A DNA stretch of 64,000 bases. It comes from Plantago ovata (taxonomy: Eukaryota > Streptophyta > Magnoliopsida > Lamiales > Plantaginaceae). Positions 43,305 through 54,806 of the stretch are shown here, one piece after another. The stretch lies in the NCBI GenBank assembly GCA_028274465.1, contig CM051455.1:88990871-89054870 (forward strand), read 5' to 3'. Numbering within the stretch: the first letter of the stretch is position 1; each line of letters starts with the position of its first letter. The translations under genes were made by a program, and so were the position numbers. Below the pieces are notes generated by a model. The model searched no databases. It was not told the DNA's origin and saw only the letters and a program-made list of their open reading frames with translations.

Positions 43305-45704
43305 TCATAAGCAAGATAAGTATAGAGATAACCAGCGATAACCTCCTCCCCAAACCTGAACGTCGTCGCTCGTCCCGAACGTCGAAAGTGGATCCAAGGT
43401 GAGAGCTAATGCTTGTATAAGTGACCTATAATACTCAATCAAACTCGTGAGATAAAATCTAAAGCGGTAAAGAAAGTGATAAAATTTCCGGGTTGCCTCC
43501 CGGATAGCGCCATTGTTTAAAGTCTTTGACTCGACTCCTGTCCGCGCCTGTCTCTTCTTTCTGCGGGTACTAGACTTCCCCTTCATCGATCTCCTCTCCA
43601 TGCCACGAACCTGTGAATAAGAAAGAATATAGGCTGCAAGACCACAGTAGTGAGTAGTGAAAGAATTATCAGGCGGATCAGGTGGATCAGATATGGCTTG
43701 CAACACATGTTGCTTGCCTTCCACTTCAATAGTGCAAGTTCTTTGGCAGATGTCCATCACGGAGCGTAGCTTAGTCAAGAACGTTCGACCCAAGAGAATG
43801 ACATCCCCCGTCCCAGGTGCAGACGCCGGCATAACTACAAAATTGGTGTATACAGATGCTTCACCAATCTTGACCAACACATTTTTCACAACGCCTTCGG
43901 GTCTCACAAAGGATCCATCCGCCAGTTGCACAATAGCCCTATGGTCAGATAGTTTCCCAAGGTTACTCTTCTCAAACACATTCAAAGGGAGCACGTTCGA
44001 GTAAGATCCCGTGTCTAGTGTGGCACGGACATCTTCAAGTTCGCCAATCCCGACCTTAACATCGAAACTTTGAGGGAGTGGCTCGGGATTCTCTTGCTTC
44101 TTTCCACTCTCATCAATACCAAGGTCCTTCTCTTGTTCCTTGGCTAGTGGAGGCTCTTCATCCTTGTAACACTCACACTTAGCAACTTGCTTAATGGTGA
44201 TTTCAACAGGTAGATCACCCACCAAGGTAATGGACATCGACTTCTCAGTGTTGCTAGGCAGCTTGCCTTGTTCCCTACTTGCTCCTCGGTCGATCAACTC
44301 TTGCATCTTTTGATGGGCAAGCCTAGTGCTTTCTTCCAACCTATCGCGCCTTGCCCTAGTATTCTCGGAATCTTCTTCATAACGTTTGAGAAAACTTTGT
44401 GTATGATCGACCATTTTTTGCAAGTTCTCCATCAGTTGAGCCGATTTCGATTTCGGTGGCTCTTTTGGAGCGGGGTTTTCGCAGTGATCATTACCATAGT
44501 TCAGCCTACTACGGTCTTGGTTAGGTCCATAAGTTTGGTTAGCCGGTGCATATCTTTGATTGTCACGGTATCCCCTTCTCCAAAATCCACCTCGAGGATT
44601 CCTACCGTCTTGTCCGTAGCTAACTTCTTGAGTGCCAAACTCCGTCGCAAAGGCTTCTTCTTCGCCTCCTCGAGCCCAGTTGCCATCATCGTATGCCAGC
44701 TCCGATCTACACATATGAGCCCCATGCCCATAGTTCTTGCATATTCGGCATACTTCGTTCGAAACAGTTGTTCCGGTGGCGCTCTTGAGGACTTGCTTCA
44801 ATTCGTTGGTAAAGCACTCAAATTGATCCCCATTCCCCCTATACATAGGGGCTTCTTGAGTCGGTGGAGCTTCAGGTCCACGTCTCCCAACCATTGCTCT
44901 TGGGTCCTTGAACTGCGAACCCTTAGCAAGCCTTTCGAAAACTGCCCAGACGGCTTCTGCTGTTTCCTCCCAAATATTGCCTCGGCATTGGAAATCCACT
45001 TGTTGGTTCTCGAAGGTTAGTCCATTGTAGAAGTGTTGGACTAGGTCGGAAAGTTCAAAACCATGGTGAGGGCACTTGTTCGTGAGATCTTGGAACCTCT
45101 CGAACGCGGTGTAGATGGTCTCATCATAGTCCTGTTTGAATCCAGTGATCTGCGCCTTAAGCGCGGTAGTCAAGGTGTGAGGGAAGTATTTCTCCATGAA
45201 AGCTGAAAAAACCTTTTCCCAAGTGTCTAGCGAGCCTGCTGGAAGAGAACTTAACCATGACTTGGCTATGTCGCCAAGTCCCATAGCAAAAACCTTCATC
45301 CTCAACTCATCCGTTGTTATGTCAGCTCCGGGTCGTGGGAGTTGGTTGACGAAATCATCGATATCGTGCAAGTACCCCATCACATCTTCCCTTGATAAGC
45401 CATAGAACCTCGGAAGTTGTTGGAATGCGTGGTTCTTGATCTCCAGATCTCGGGTTGCAGACGAAAGAACAATCGTCGGTCCCCTCATACGATCCTTGGT
45501 GGGTTGAACCCATGCCTTCAGTGGTCTAGCTTCTGCCATTCCGTCGATTTCCTTGAAAAGAATGTGTAGAGATTCAGAGAAATCGGTTTCCTCTATTTCC
45601 TCTAGTGCGCGCCTTTCAAGTAGTCGCCTTCTTTGGTGGTAGACTCTGTCGATCTCAGCAATTGAATCAGCAAGCGGTGTTCCTGCAGAACCTGTATGCG
45701 GCAT
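43305..45704 (-). CDS. gag-pro: G2 gag-protease polyprotein (Athila-like)
   Basis: ATG at 45702-45704 (MPHTGSAGTPLADSIAE; chosen because other copies start at this Met). Open for about 799 codons. Retrotrans_gag domain at about residues 95-230, Arg/Gly and Tyr-rich linker, CCHC knuckle CRICKNYGHGAHMC (about 318-331), a Glu/Lys helical stretch, then a retropepsin fold with the catalytic ATLDTGSYSNVLP (about 560) and the second strand VILLGRTFLTKLRSV (about 635). The family role is capsid assembly and self-processing in the cytoplasm. After the protease about 100 residues of unrelated sequence end the frame; the RT that follows in Athila elements is absent. The longest intact frame in the window. 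Confidence 0.9.
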   Translation of the reverse strand: MPHTGSAGTPLADSIAEIDRVYHQRRRLLERRALEEIEETDFSESLHILFKEIDGMAEARPLKAWVQPTKDRMRGPTIVLSSATRDLEIKNHAFQQLPRFYGLSREDVMGYLHDIDDFVNQLPRPGADITTDELRMKVFAMGLGDIAKSWLSSLPAGSLDTWEKVFSAFMEKYFPHTLTTALKAQITGFKQDYDETIYTAFERFQDLTNKCPHHGFELSDLVQHFYNGLTFENQQVDFQCRGNIWEETAEAVWAVFERLAKGSQFKDPRAMVGRRGPEAPPTQEAPMYRGNGDQFECFTNELKQVLKSATGTTVSNEVCRICKNYGHGAHMCRSELAYDDGNWARGGEEEAFATEFGTQEVSYGQDGRNPRGGFWRRGYRDNQRYAPANQTYGPNQDRSRLNYGNDHCENPAPKEPPKSKSAQLMENLQKMVDHTQSFLKRYEEDSENTRARRDRLEESTRLAHQKMQELIDRGASREQGKLPSNTEKSMSITLVGDLPVEITIKQVAKCECYKDEEPPLAKEQEKDLGIDESGKKQENPEPLPQSFDVKVGIGELEDVRATLDTGSYSNVLPLNVFEKSNLGKLSDHRAIVQLADGSFVRPEGVVKNVLVKIGEASVYTNFVVMPASAPGTGDVILLGRTFLTKLRSVMDICQRTCTIEVEGKQHVLQAISDPPDPPDNSFTTHYCGLAAYILSYSQVRGMERRSMKGKSSTRRKKRQARTGVESKTLNNGAIREATRKFYHFLYRFRFYLTSLIEYYRSLIQALALTLDPLSTFGTSDDVQVWGGGYRWLSLYLSCL

Positions 45705-45827
45705 ACACAATCTGAAACAGACTAGGAAAGCAGTATCAGAGAGAGATTAAAAAGGAAAACTAAAACTAGTAGACTTAGGAATCTAAAGCTGAAAATATAA
45801 ACAAATTAAACAGAAAAAAGGAGTATA

Positions 45828-45846
45828 GTCCCCGGCAGCGGCGCCA
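45828..45846 (-). promoter_or_regulatory. Primer binding site of G2
   Basis: On the minus strand TGGCGCCGCTGCCGGGGAC, three bases after the LTR, the Asp-type site of Athila elements with one change. Confidence 0.82.
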
Positions 45847-45849
45847 ATT

Positions 45850-47107
45850 TGATGAACGCGCGGATGTTGTGCTCCAACGCGAACGAATCAAATAAATTTG
45901 TAATTAGCCAAAGGCAATCCACAACTACAACGAAAACCGTAGTGTAGCAGTAGAATGACTCGAGTGTCGTTCTCTCAGGACTATAACTAGCTTTATCAAA
46001 TCTAATTTAGAATATAAAAACAGTAGACAGATTAGCAAAAGGGGTTTTTCTAACAGATAATGGAGATTGGTGATAGTATGGTCCTTCTTAGCATAACGGG
46101 TCGATAATCATGCATAAATTCCTCGGTCTTGCATAGAGATCTTTGAATCAATCTAGTGTCCTGTTGCAAATATTAAGCACTACGAAGATAATTGGTCTGA
46201 CAAGTCAATCACTATTGTCCTAATGTGTTCCGTAATTATTCAACACTACGAAGATGATTGGTCTGATGGTCGACAAGTGTCCAATTGTGCATAATAATTA
46301 ATACAACATACAAGAATTTAGGATGTGCCTGATCAACGAAATAAAGCAATGACACGGAGTATAATGTGCGATATAGCCATTAGCATGATTATCTTTCCTT
46401 CGCTAAGAATTCACATACTACCACCAACGATAAGTTTAACTACTCATAATAGGCATGCAATCAACAGAAATCATAGAAGAAAACATATTGAAAGATATAT
46501 AGAATAAGTAGATTAAACTGTAAGATACAAGTTACCGAAGGTTGTCAATCTCCGAAGAATTGCGATCCTACGAGCTCCAATCTGCTATGAAAAAGTATCC
46601 TCTAAGCTACGGAAGTCCCAGGACAGGCCCCGGGAAGTTCCTACCTAAAACTATAGAGAGAGGTGAGAAAGTAGGTCTTGAAAGATATGATTTTCGGAGA
46701 AAACTGAGCAACTATATATAGGCCTCGAAATACTGTGGGGCGGTTCGCCCCAGAGAATTTCTCGCGGAATTCCGCATTTTCGACGCCTTTTTGGATTTCT
46801 TCCCCTTTTCGGACTCGGTTTCTGACATCTAGTAGCCTTCTAACCTCCAAATTCGGCCCCTAGACTTCAAATCCTATCCGGAAACCTTCAAATACTCCAA
46901 ATAGGCTTCTGGAACACCAATTCCTTGTCAACTTCAATATAATTTCCCGGAAATCTTCGAATTTCAACCAAAACCTGTAAAATAAAATCTAAAGGGAAAC
47001 GTGACACTATTCTAATAAAATGTATTAAAATATAGCTAAATTAACATAGAGGATAGCTAAAGTAGGTGAAAAAGACTCGAATGAAAGTGTAAAATACACA
47101 TTCATCA
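45850..47107 (-). repeat. G2 5' LTR
   Basis: 1258 bp. Has one GGGGCGGTTCGCCCC palindrome (about 46737-46751) where the 3' LTR has two. The single copy has the left flank of the first and the right flank of the second, so one unit was lost by recombination inside the repeat. TATATATA at 46713-46720. Confidence 0.95.
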
Positions 47108-49427
47108 ATAAACGACGGCCCAATCAAGATCACTAAACTTGAAAGAAGCTTTCCTCATAAAACCATAGATACTGCTGGAAAGGGAACTATTTTAGGTGAA
47201 CCAGTCGACAAAGTCGTACCAAAACCTAGAGAGAAATGGAATTCTGATGAAGCCAAGAGATTCCGTCTTGATGGCCAAGCAAGAAACATATTTATCCAGT
47301 CTACTCCTGACACCATACAGTGCAAACTGTGGGGTGCAAAGACTACTAAGGGAGCTTGGAAGATGATCCAAGATTTGTGTGTTAGATCTGAATAAACCAA
47401 GGAAAACAAACTCGAAGTACTGAAGTTGAAGTTTCAAAACTTCAAACAAGGTACTGCTGAGTCACTGGAAGACTTGGATTTCAGGTTCACAACTCTTGTG
47501 AGTGAAATGGCTGCCTTAGGTGCTGGAAACTTCTATTCAGATTTCGAGAAGGTGAAAACCATCATCAGAAGTTTGAATCAAGAATGGATCCACACTCAGA
47601 ACTTCTATTACAATCAAGGAATGCCTAATATTACTCCAACAGATTTGTTCTCTCACCTCGGTGCTGTAAACTATGAGACAAAGCAAAGAGAAAATGTGTC
47701 TGCTGAAAAATCGCAGAACATTGCTCTTGCTACTAAGGCTTCATCTTCTGAAAAGAAAGATGAAAAGAAGCCTGTTGATGAAAGTGCCTTAGCTGTTAAC
47801 AATATGAGAAAATTTATCAGCAAACATCTTGAAAGAAGAAAAGCAAAGGAGAAGCTGAAAAAGCATCTTGGCAACAATTACTACAAATACAAGACAGATG
47901 CTAGCTCGCTGAATAAGCAAGCTCAGCCTAACTCTTCCTCTGAGGAACCAGCAATAGGAACTGATCTTTGTTTCTACTGCAAGAAACCTGGTAATTTCAA
48001 GGACAAGTGTCCCTTGCTGAAAGGCAAGAGTGCTGACAAAAGAAAGAACTTCAAAAAGTCCATGATTGCTGAAGAAAAGAAAAAGCTTCAAGCTAAGATT
48101 GATGCTTTATGCATAGATACTAGCACTGAAGAAAGTGAGGAAGAAGATTCAGACACTGAAGAAGAATCAACCATGGATGTTGAATTTGGAAAGGAAGTAT
48201 GTGGAATCGCTATGGAAGCATTTCCATACGTGTCAAACATGGAATTCTGTCTTATGGCGGATCAAAGTAATTTCTCCTAACACTAAGTCAGAATCAGATG
48301 ATGAAAATGAAAATGATCTTGAAAAGATACAAGGAGAAATTGAAAGATGTGAGAAAACTCTAAGCAAACAGCAAGAGAAACTACCGAATGCTGAATCCGT
48401 GACCAAGCAAACTACTGAAAAGTACGTCTTGCTGAAAGCTGAATCAGAATGAAAAGATGCTGAAATATTGCATCTTAAGAAACTACTTGCTGAAGTTACA
48501 GAGAAAAACACTCAAATGTCAGCAGAGTTGAAAGAATATCAATCTTCAATTCTGAAGTTACTTGCTAAAATACAAGAGCTGAAAAAGATGAAAGTAAATT
48601 TCAAATCTTATGCGAATGCTAGTAACACTTTGACAAAACTAAACTCTTATCTGAGAGATCCATCTCAGAAAGAAGGTTTAGGTGCCACTTATGAAGGTGA
48701 AGACGTGATACTCTTGAGTAAAGAGAAATCACAAATAACCTTTGTTCGTGCTACTGATAGTGTTCCACCTGAACTCTATCAAATTGGTCAATCTAAGGTT
48801 GCTGAAACATGCAATCAAGTACCTATGAACATGAAGCCCCTTGTTGCGACTCAAAGTAATAAGACTTTAAAAGGTAAACAGGTTTGTGAAAAGCAATCTG
48901 ATCAGAAAAAGGATGTTGAAAAGCATTCCGCCAAACAAGTTGATAAAAAGCAATTTGTTAAGTCTAAAGGCAAGATTACTAACAAAAGTAATCAGAAGAC
49001 CTTTGCTGACAAACCTAAATCAAGTAAGGTTGCTGAGACAAAGACTCAGCATACTCCGAGAAGTGGACTTGGTTACAAGAACAAGCAAAACCAACTTTTC
49101 CACGACTATAACCAAAGTCAGCAACGATACTTTAAGGAGATGAACATATCCAAGACTAAGAGTAATAACAATTCTCAAAATGCTAGGACTAGAAGAAACC
49201 TTGCTAGAAAGGAACTTACTGAAATGTATGATCAGCAAAAGGGAAAACCAAACAAGACACCACACCTGAAAGTGGACCTAACTAGTAATAATCAAAAGTC
49301 TTTTGGCCCTAAGACATCTAGCTCCTCAGAAAGAAGAAAACAAGTCATGATTGAAAAATCTGAGGCTTGGGTTTCCACTGGTCGTTCCTTTAAACATGTT
49401 AATGAATATCCTATTTTGGATAATTGA
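47108..49427 (+). pseudogene. gag: S-e gag after G2
   Basis: Continues the gag of 40571-40680. In-frame TAA at 47393-47395. Then a long frame (FQNFKQGTAESLEDLDF to MADQSNFS) with no break at the point where S-b and S-d are frameshifted. The knuckle reads CFYCKKPGNFKDKC, with the His replaced by Asn. The acidic tract (STEESEEEDSDTEEE) and coiled coil follow; frame broken at about 48270 and by a TGA at 48450. It ends ILDN and TGA at 49425-49427. Confidence 0.85.
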
Positions 49428-52400
49428 CTTGTTTACTCTTGATTGTGCAGACTTCAGCCACCGAGACAACCAATCCCATTTGGCAGTTTGACAGTGGCTG
49501 CGGGAAGCACATGACGGGCAACAAAGCAAATCTTATAAACTACAAACGGTGGTCTGGAGGTCCAACGATAAGATTTGCAGGTGGAGGCTTTGCATCTACT
49601 AAAGGCTTTAGTGACGTGAAGTTAGGATGCATTACCATAACATGAGTTCTTTATGTCAAAAATCTTAAGTTCAACCTGTTCAGCATGAGTCAGTTTGTTT
49701 ACAAAGGTTACTTCATCAAAATCAAAAGTGATGAATGCAAACTTATTGAGTTTGAGACAAAGAAGGTAATCATGGTTGCTAGAATATCAGGAGGTCTATA
49801 CACTGTAGATTGGTCTTCAACAATCATCGAAAAATGCCTGATCTCAGATCACGAAGGCCTTGCTGAAAATGCATGGTTATGGCATAAAAGAACAAGTCAC
49901 CTAAACTTGAAGACGCTAAATAACCTATCTAAAAAGTCACTTGTAGTTGGATTACCTAAGGTTACTTTTAAGAAGGATGGTGTTTGCACTGCATGTCAGC
50001 AGGGTAAGCAAACCAAGGCCTCTTTTAAGAACAAGGCAGTACCGTCAACTACAAAACCTTTACAACTCTTGCACATGGACTTGTTTGAATCTTCTTCAAC
50101 AAGCTATGTTGGCAAGAAGTATGGTCTGGTAGTGGCGGATGATTATTCAAGATTCACTTGGGTAATTTTCATCAAACAAAAGTTTGAAACAAGGACTGAA
50201 ATACCTAACTTGCTGAACAAGTTTGAAGTCATGAAAAATGACAAGGTAAAAATTATCAAAACAGACCATGGTACTGAGTTTGTAAACCAGTACATAACTG
50301 AGTATTGCACTTCTAAAGGCATACAACATCAGTTATCCTCAGTAAGGACACCTCAACAAAATGGTGTTGCTGAAAGGAAGAATCGTACCCTTAAGGAAGT
50401 AACTAGAACCATGCTTGTTGACACTGAAATAAGTGAAGCTTATTGGGTTGTAGCGATTAACATTGCTTGCTATACTCAAAATAGATGCTTGATAACTAAG
50501 GATTACAACAAAATTCCCTATGAGCTATTTGTTGGAAGACCTACTAACATTACTCATCTAAGAGTATTTGGTTGCAAATGTTTTGTTCTTAACAATGATA
50601 GAGAATATCTAAGAACATTTCAACCAAAGGCAGATGAAGCGATATTTCTTGGTTACTCCTTGCATAGAAAAACTTATAGATTTTACAACAAAAAGGCACA
50701 AAATATTGAAGAATCTGTGCATGTTGTATTCTATGAAAAGAAACAAGGAGTTCCTGCTGAAGAAGAAATATTAGAATGTATGAAAAAGCTACTCATACAC
50801 GAGCAAAGAACTGAATCTAAAGCTGGAAATGTCAAGATCATTGAACCTAATGATGATTCTGACAGTGACACGCCATCACCAAGTCAAGTCAAGATAAATA
50901 TAGTTCATGATATGAAATTTCCGGCTAAAGATGCAGTTGCTCCAGATGTTGCTGAAACAATGCAACATCATGTGTCCACTGACGAGTTACCTCAAACCAG
51001 CAATGCTGAACAAGTAGTTGCTCATGAACCTACATCAGTAGTTATGAGCAGCAAAGGCCAATCCTTCAGTCTGACAGTAACCTTGAGCAACTAATCGTGC
51101 TTTATTCCTTGTTACTTCACCAGACTCACTCAGCTTGTTTCTGAACACCCACTTAGTACCAATTTCTTTCTTTCCTTCAGCAAGGGGTACAAGTTTCCAG
51201 ACATTGTTCCTTTCAAATTGATCCAGTTCTTCTTGCATTGCCTTGATCCATTCAGAATGCTTTAAAGCTTCTTCTATGGTTTTAGGTTCAATTTCAGATA
51301 CAAAACAAGAGAATAGTGCTTCTACTTGAACTGCCATTGCTTCTTCAGCAACGTCTTTGTTAGTAGAAATTTTGGATCTAGTCACTTGGTGTTTGTCAAT
51401 ATCACCAATCATATCCTTAGAGGGATGATCTCTAATCCAAATATTAACACGTTTGCTCTTTGGATCTGGACATGTATGCATTTCAGCATGTGACTCTTCA
51501 GCACGTACTTGTTCAGCCCCACTGGTTTCAGGTTCTGTCGACTTTATAGTTTACGAAATGGATGTTAAAAGTGCATTTTTAAATGGTGAACTTGCTGAAG
51601 AAGTCTATCTAGAACAACCCCTGGCTTTGAACTTCCTTCAGAAATCAAGATGGTATACAGGCTTCAGAAAGTTGTATATGGTCTAAAGCAAGCACCAAGA
51701 GCTTGGTATGACACCTTAGCTAGGTTCTTGCTGGATAATGGTTTCAAGAAGGGTGATGTTGATAAAACCTTGTTTGCCATAAATCATGATGGTAAACTAC
51801 TTTTAGTCTAGATTTATGTGGATGACATAATATTTGGTTGTAAAGACAAGCAACTTTGTGATGATTTTGCCAAACCCATGACAAACAAGTTTGAAATGAG
51901 TATGATGGGAAAATTGAATTATTTCCTAGGATTGCAAGTCAAGCAGCTCAAGGATGGAATATTCATAAATCAAGCAAAGTATGCAAAGGAAATGGTCATA
52001 AAATTCAGGATAAAAAAAGATGAAAACCCTGAAAAGATCCCTATGAGTGTTGGTACCAAAATGGGCTATACTAAAACAAACAAATGTGTTGATGAACACA
52101 AGTATAGGAAGCTCATTGGTTCCTTGTTGTATTTAACAGCAAGTAGACCTGACATTCAGTATGTTGTTTGTGTGTGTGCAAGATTTCAACCTGATCCTAG
52201 AGAATCACACTACAAGAAAGCTATTAAAATACTGAAATATGTCAAAGGTATTGTCAATATTGGATTGTGGTATCCAAAAGATTCTGGTTTGTCACTGGTT
52301 GGCTACTCAGATGCTGATCATGGAGGCTCTACACTTGACAGAAAGAGTGCCTCTGGAACTTGTCAGTTATTAGGAACAAGACTATATTCATGGTTCAGCA

Positions 52401-52467
52401 AGAAGCAAACTTGTGTGGAAATTTCTTCCACAGAATCTGAATATATTGCAGCTGGTTGTTGCACGAC
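49424..52467 (+). pseudogene. pol: S-e pol: protease, integrase, RT, RNase H (interrupted)
   Basis: Starts in the -1 frame at the gag stop. FDSGCGKHMTG protease; TGA at 49643-49645; WHKRTSHL and CTACQQGKQ; integrase HMDLFES, TDHGTEF and NGVAERKN with the triad present. 51041-51539 is inverted, removing the RT fingers from the frame. RT resumes with [11 protein letters not shown]; a TAG (51809-51811) sits just before YVDD (about 51820). RNase H SDADHGGS and [12 protein letters not shown] run up to 52467, where G3 is inserted. Confidence 0.88.
51041..51539 (-). other. pol: 499-bp inverted segment inside S-e pol
   Basis: On the minus strand it encodes the pol linker and RT N-terminus ([56 protein letters not shown]), which belong on the plus strand here. 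Re-inverting it makes both junctions collinear with S-b. Inside it about 70 nt are also missing between two TTGG copies. The right junction is GTCGAC. Confidence 0.9.
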
Positions 52468-54096
52468 TGATGAACGCGGATGTCGTGCTCCGAATTCACG
52501 CAAATAAATTTGTAATTAGCCAAAGGCAATCCACAACTACAACGAAAACCGTAGTGTAGCAGTAGAATGACTCGAGTGTCGTTCTCTCAGGACTATAACT
52601 AGCTTTATCTATTTAATAGGAGAATATAAAACAGCAGACAGATAGCAATAGGGGGTTTCTAGCAGATAATGGAGATTGGTGATAGTATGGTCCTTCTTAA
52701 CATAACGGATCGATAATCATACATAAATTCCTCGGTCTTGCATAGAGATCTTTGAATCAATCTAGTCTCCTGTTGCGAATATTAAGCACTACGAAGATAA
52801 ATTGGTCTGACAAGTCAATAACTTTTGTCCTAATGTGTTCCGTAATTATTCAACACTACGAAGATAATTTGTCTGATGGTCGACAAGTGTCCAATTGTGC
52901 ATAACAATTAATACAACATACGAGAATTTTGGTTACAACTGATCAACGAAATAAAGCAATGACACGGAGTATAATGCGCGATATATCCATTAGCATGATT
53001 ATCTTCCCTTCGCTAATAATTCACATACTACCACCAACGATAAGTTTAGCTACTCATAATAGGCATGCAATCAACAGAAATCATAGAAGAAAATATGTTG
53101 AAAAAATATAAAATAAGTAGAATAAAACTGTAAGATACAAGGTTACCAAAGGTTGTCAATTTCCGGATGATTGCGATCCTACGAGCTCCAAACTGCTATG
53201 AAAAAGTATCCCCTAAGCTACGGAACTCCCAGGACAGGCCCGGGAAGTTCCTACCTAAAACTATAGAGAGAGGTGAGAGAGAAGGTCTGGAAAGATATGA
53301 TTTTCGGAGAAAAACTGAGCACTATATATAGGCCCCGAAAAACCACGGGGCGGTTCGCCCCATCCTGCGGCGGTTCGCCCCCGGGTATTTCTCGCGGAAT
53401 TCCGTATTTTTGGATTTCTTCCCCTTTCGGACTCGGTTTTTGACTTCTAGTAGCCTTCTAACCTCCAGATTCGGCCCCTAGACTTCAAATCCTATCCGGA
53501 AACCTTCGGATACTCCAAATAGGCTTCTGGAACACCAATTCCTTGTCAACTTCAATATAATTGCCCGGAAATCTTCGAATTTCAACCAAAACCTGTAAAA
53601 TAAAATCTAAAGGGAAACGTGACACTATTCTAATAAAATGTACTAAAATATAGCTAAATTAACATAGAGGATAGCTAAAATAGGTGAAAAAGACTCGAAT
53701 GAAAGTGTAAAATACACATTCATCAAATTCCCCAAACCGAACCTTTGCTTGTCCTCAAGCAACTAAGCTAGACTCTAATACAAAGAACATGCAAGACACA
53801 AAATGGAGTTTCATGCCAAATAAAATGAACTAATCTACTGAATCTATCAAATAACATATGAACAAAAACCATATAAATCAAAGCATGAATATAGGTTGAA
53901 GAATACCTCGATTGACTTATACACATCCACATAAGCACTTATGTCAAGACAAGATAGTCTCTCGTAACATCTGTCAAGACAAGGGAAACGTGACACTATT
54001 CTAATAAAATGTACTAAAATATAGCTAAATTAACATAGAGGATAGCTAAAATTGGTGAAAAAGACTCGAATGAAAGTGTAAAATACACATTCATCA
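52468..54096 (-). mobile_element. G3: deletion derivative of family G
   Basis: One LTR (52468-53725), about 255 bp of the adjoining 3' internal region, then only the last 115 bp of the other LTR (about 53982-54096). gag-protease, PBS and most of one LTR are gone. Ends TGATGAA and TTCATCA are kept. Flanks ACGAC (52463-52467) and ACGGC (54097-54101) are a target duplication with one mismatch. GTCAAGACAAG occurs just before the breakpoint and again at it. Palindromes at about 53347-53384. Confidence 0.9.
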
Positions 54097-54396
54097 ACGG
54101 CTCAAGTCCTATGGATTCAACAACAATTAAGGGATTATGGTATCTTTGAAAAGAAGACTCCAATGTTCTGTGATAATACAAGTGCTATTGCTATCACGCA
54201 AAATTCAAAGTTCCATTCAAGAACTAAGCACATTGATATTAGACATCACTTCATAAGAGACCATGTTGAGAAAGTAGTTATTGAGGTAATTCAAATAGGT
54301 ACTGATGATCAGCTTGCTGACATCTTTACCAAGCATTTGACTGATAATAGGTTCTCAATTCTAAGGTACAAACATGGGTTATTGGAACTTGCCTAA
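54097..54396 (+). pseudogene. pol: S-e pol end: RNase H C-terminus
   Basis: Continues after G3: [17 protein letters not shown], CDNTSAIAITQN, RTKHIDIRHHFIRDHVE, DQLADIFTKHL, ending LLELA and TAA at 54394-54396. The standard Copia RNase H ending. Confidence 0.9.
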
Positions 54397-54421
54397 TATA
54401 TCTTGGAAACATACTACAAGG

Positions 54422-54806
54422 TTGCTGAAACGGGCATTCAACAAGGAATAAATCTGCACGATATGAAACTTGCAGTATATCTCCAATAAATAGTAATTCA
54501 GCACAACATATAATCCTTGACTTTATTAAAAACTCAGCAGATTGCTAAAGTTTGCTGAAACAAGCATTTAACAAACAAGGGGATTTTCGCAAAGTAATAT
54601 TTGTTAAGGAAACTTGTTTGCTTAATAATGAAACGGGCACTCGGTATTAAAAAAGAATCAAAGATTTCTGAAACAGGTATTCAGACAATCTTTGAAGGAA
54701 CTGACACGGGAACTCAGCAAACTAAATGCATATTTATCCTTCGCATAATTACACTTTATTATCTCAACCAAAAGATGTATTTGCTGAGACAGGAACTCAG
54801 AAATAC
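54422..54806 (+). repeat. Six-hairpin array with ACRGGNA loop, S-e copy
   Basis: Hairpins at 54422-54444, 54550-54576, 54622-54650, 54660-54693, about 54701-54717 and 54777-54806, in the same inter-ORF position as in S-a/S-d. Loops are ACGGGCA, ACAAGCA, ACGGGCA, ACAGGTA, ACGGGAA and ACAGGAA. Stems differ from the S-a set; for example GTATTT-CTGAG pairs with CTCAG-AAATAC, and AAAGATT-CTGAA pairs with TTCAG-AATCTTT. 54807-55074 shows nothing else. Confidence 0.85.

Larger units (their letters stand above)
40681..47107 (-). mobile_element. G2: complete gag-protease-only LTR retrotransposon, 6427 bp
   Basis: LTRs 40681-41957 and 45850-47107, 7-bp inverted ends TGATGAA/TTCATCA, Asp-type PBS, purine tract, target duplication ATAAA. 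The internal region (3.9 kb) encodes gag, knuckle and protease only; no RT, RNase H or integrase is present or has a remnant. About 3% LTR divergence by eye. It must rely on enzymes supplied in trans. Confidence 0.95.
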
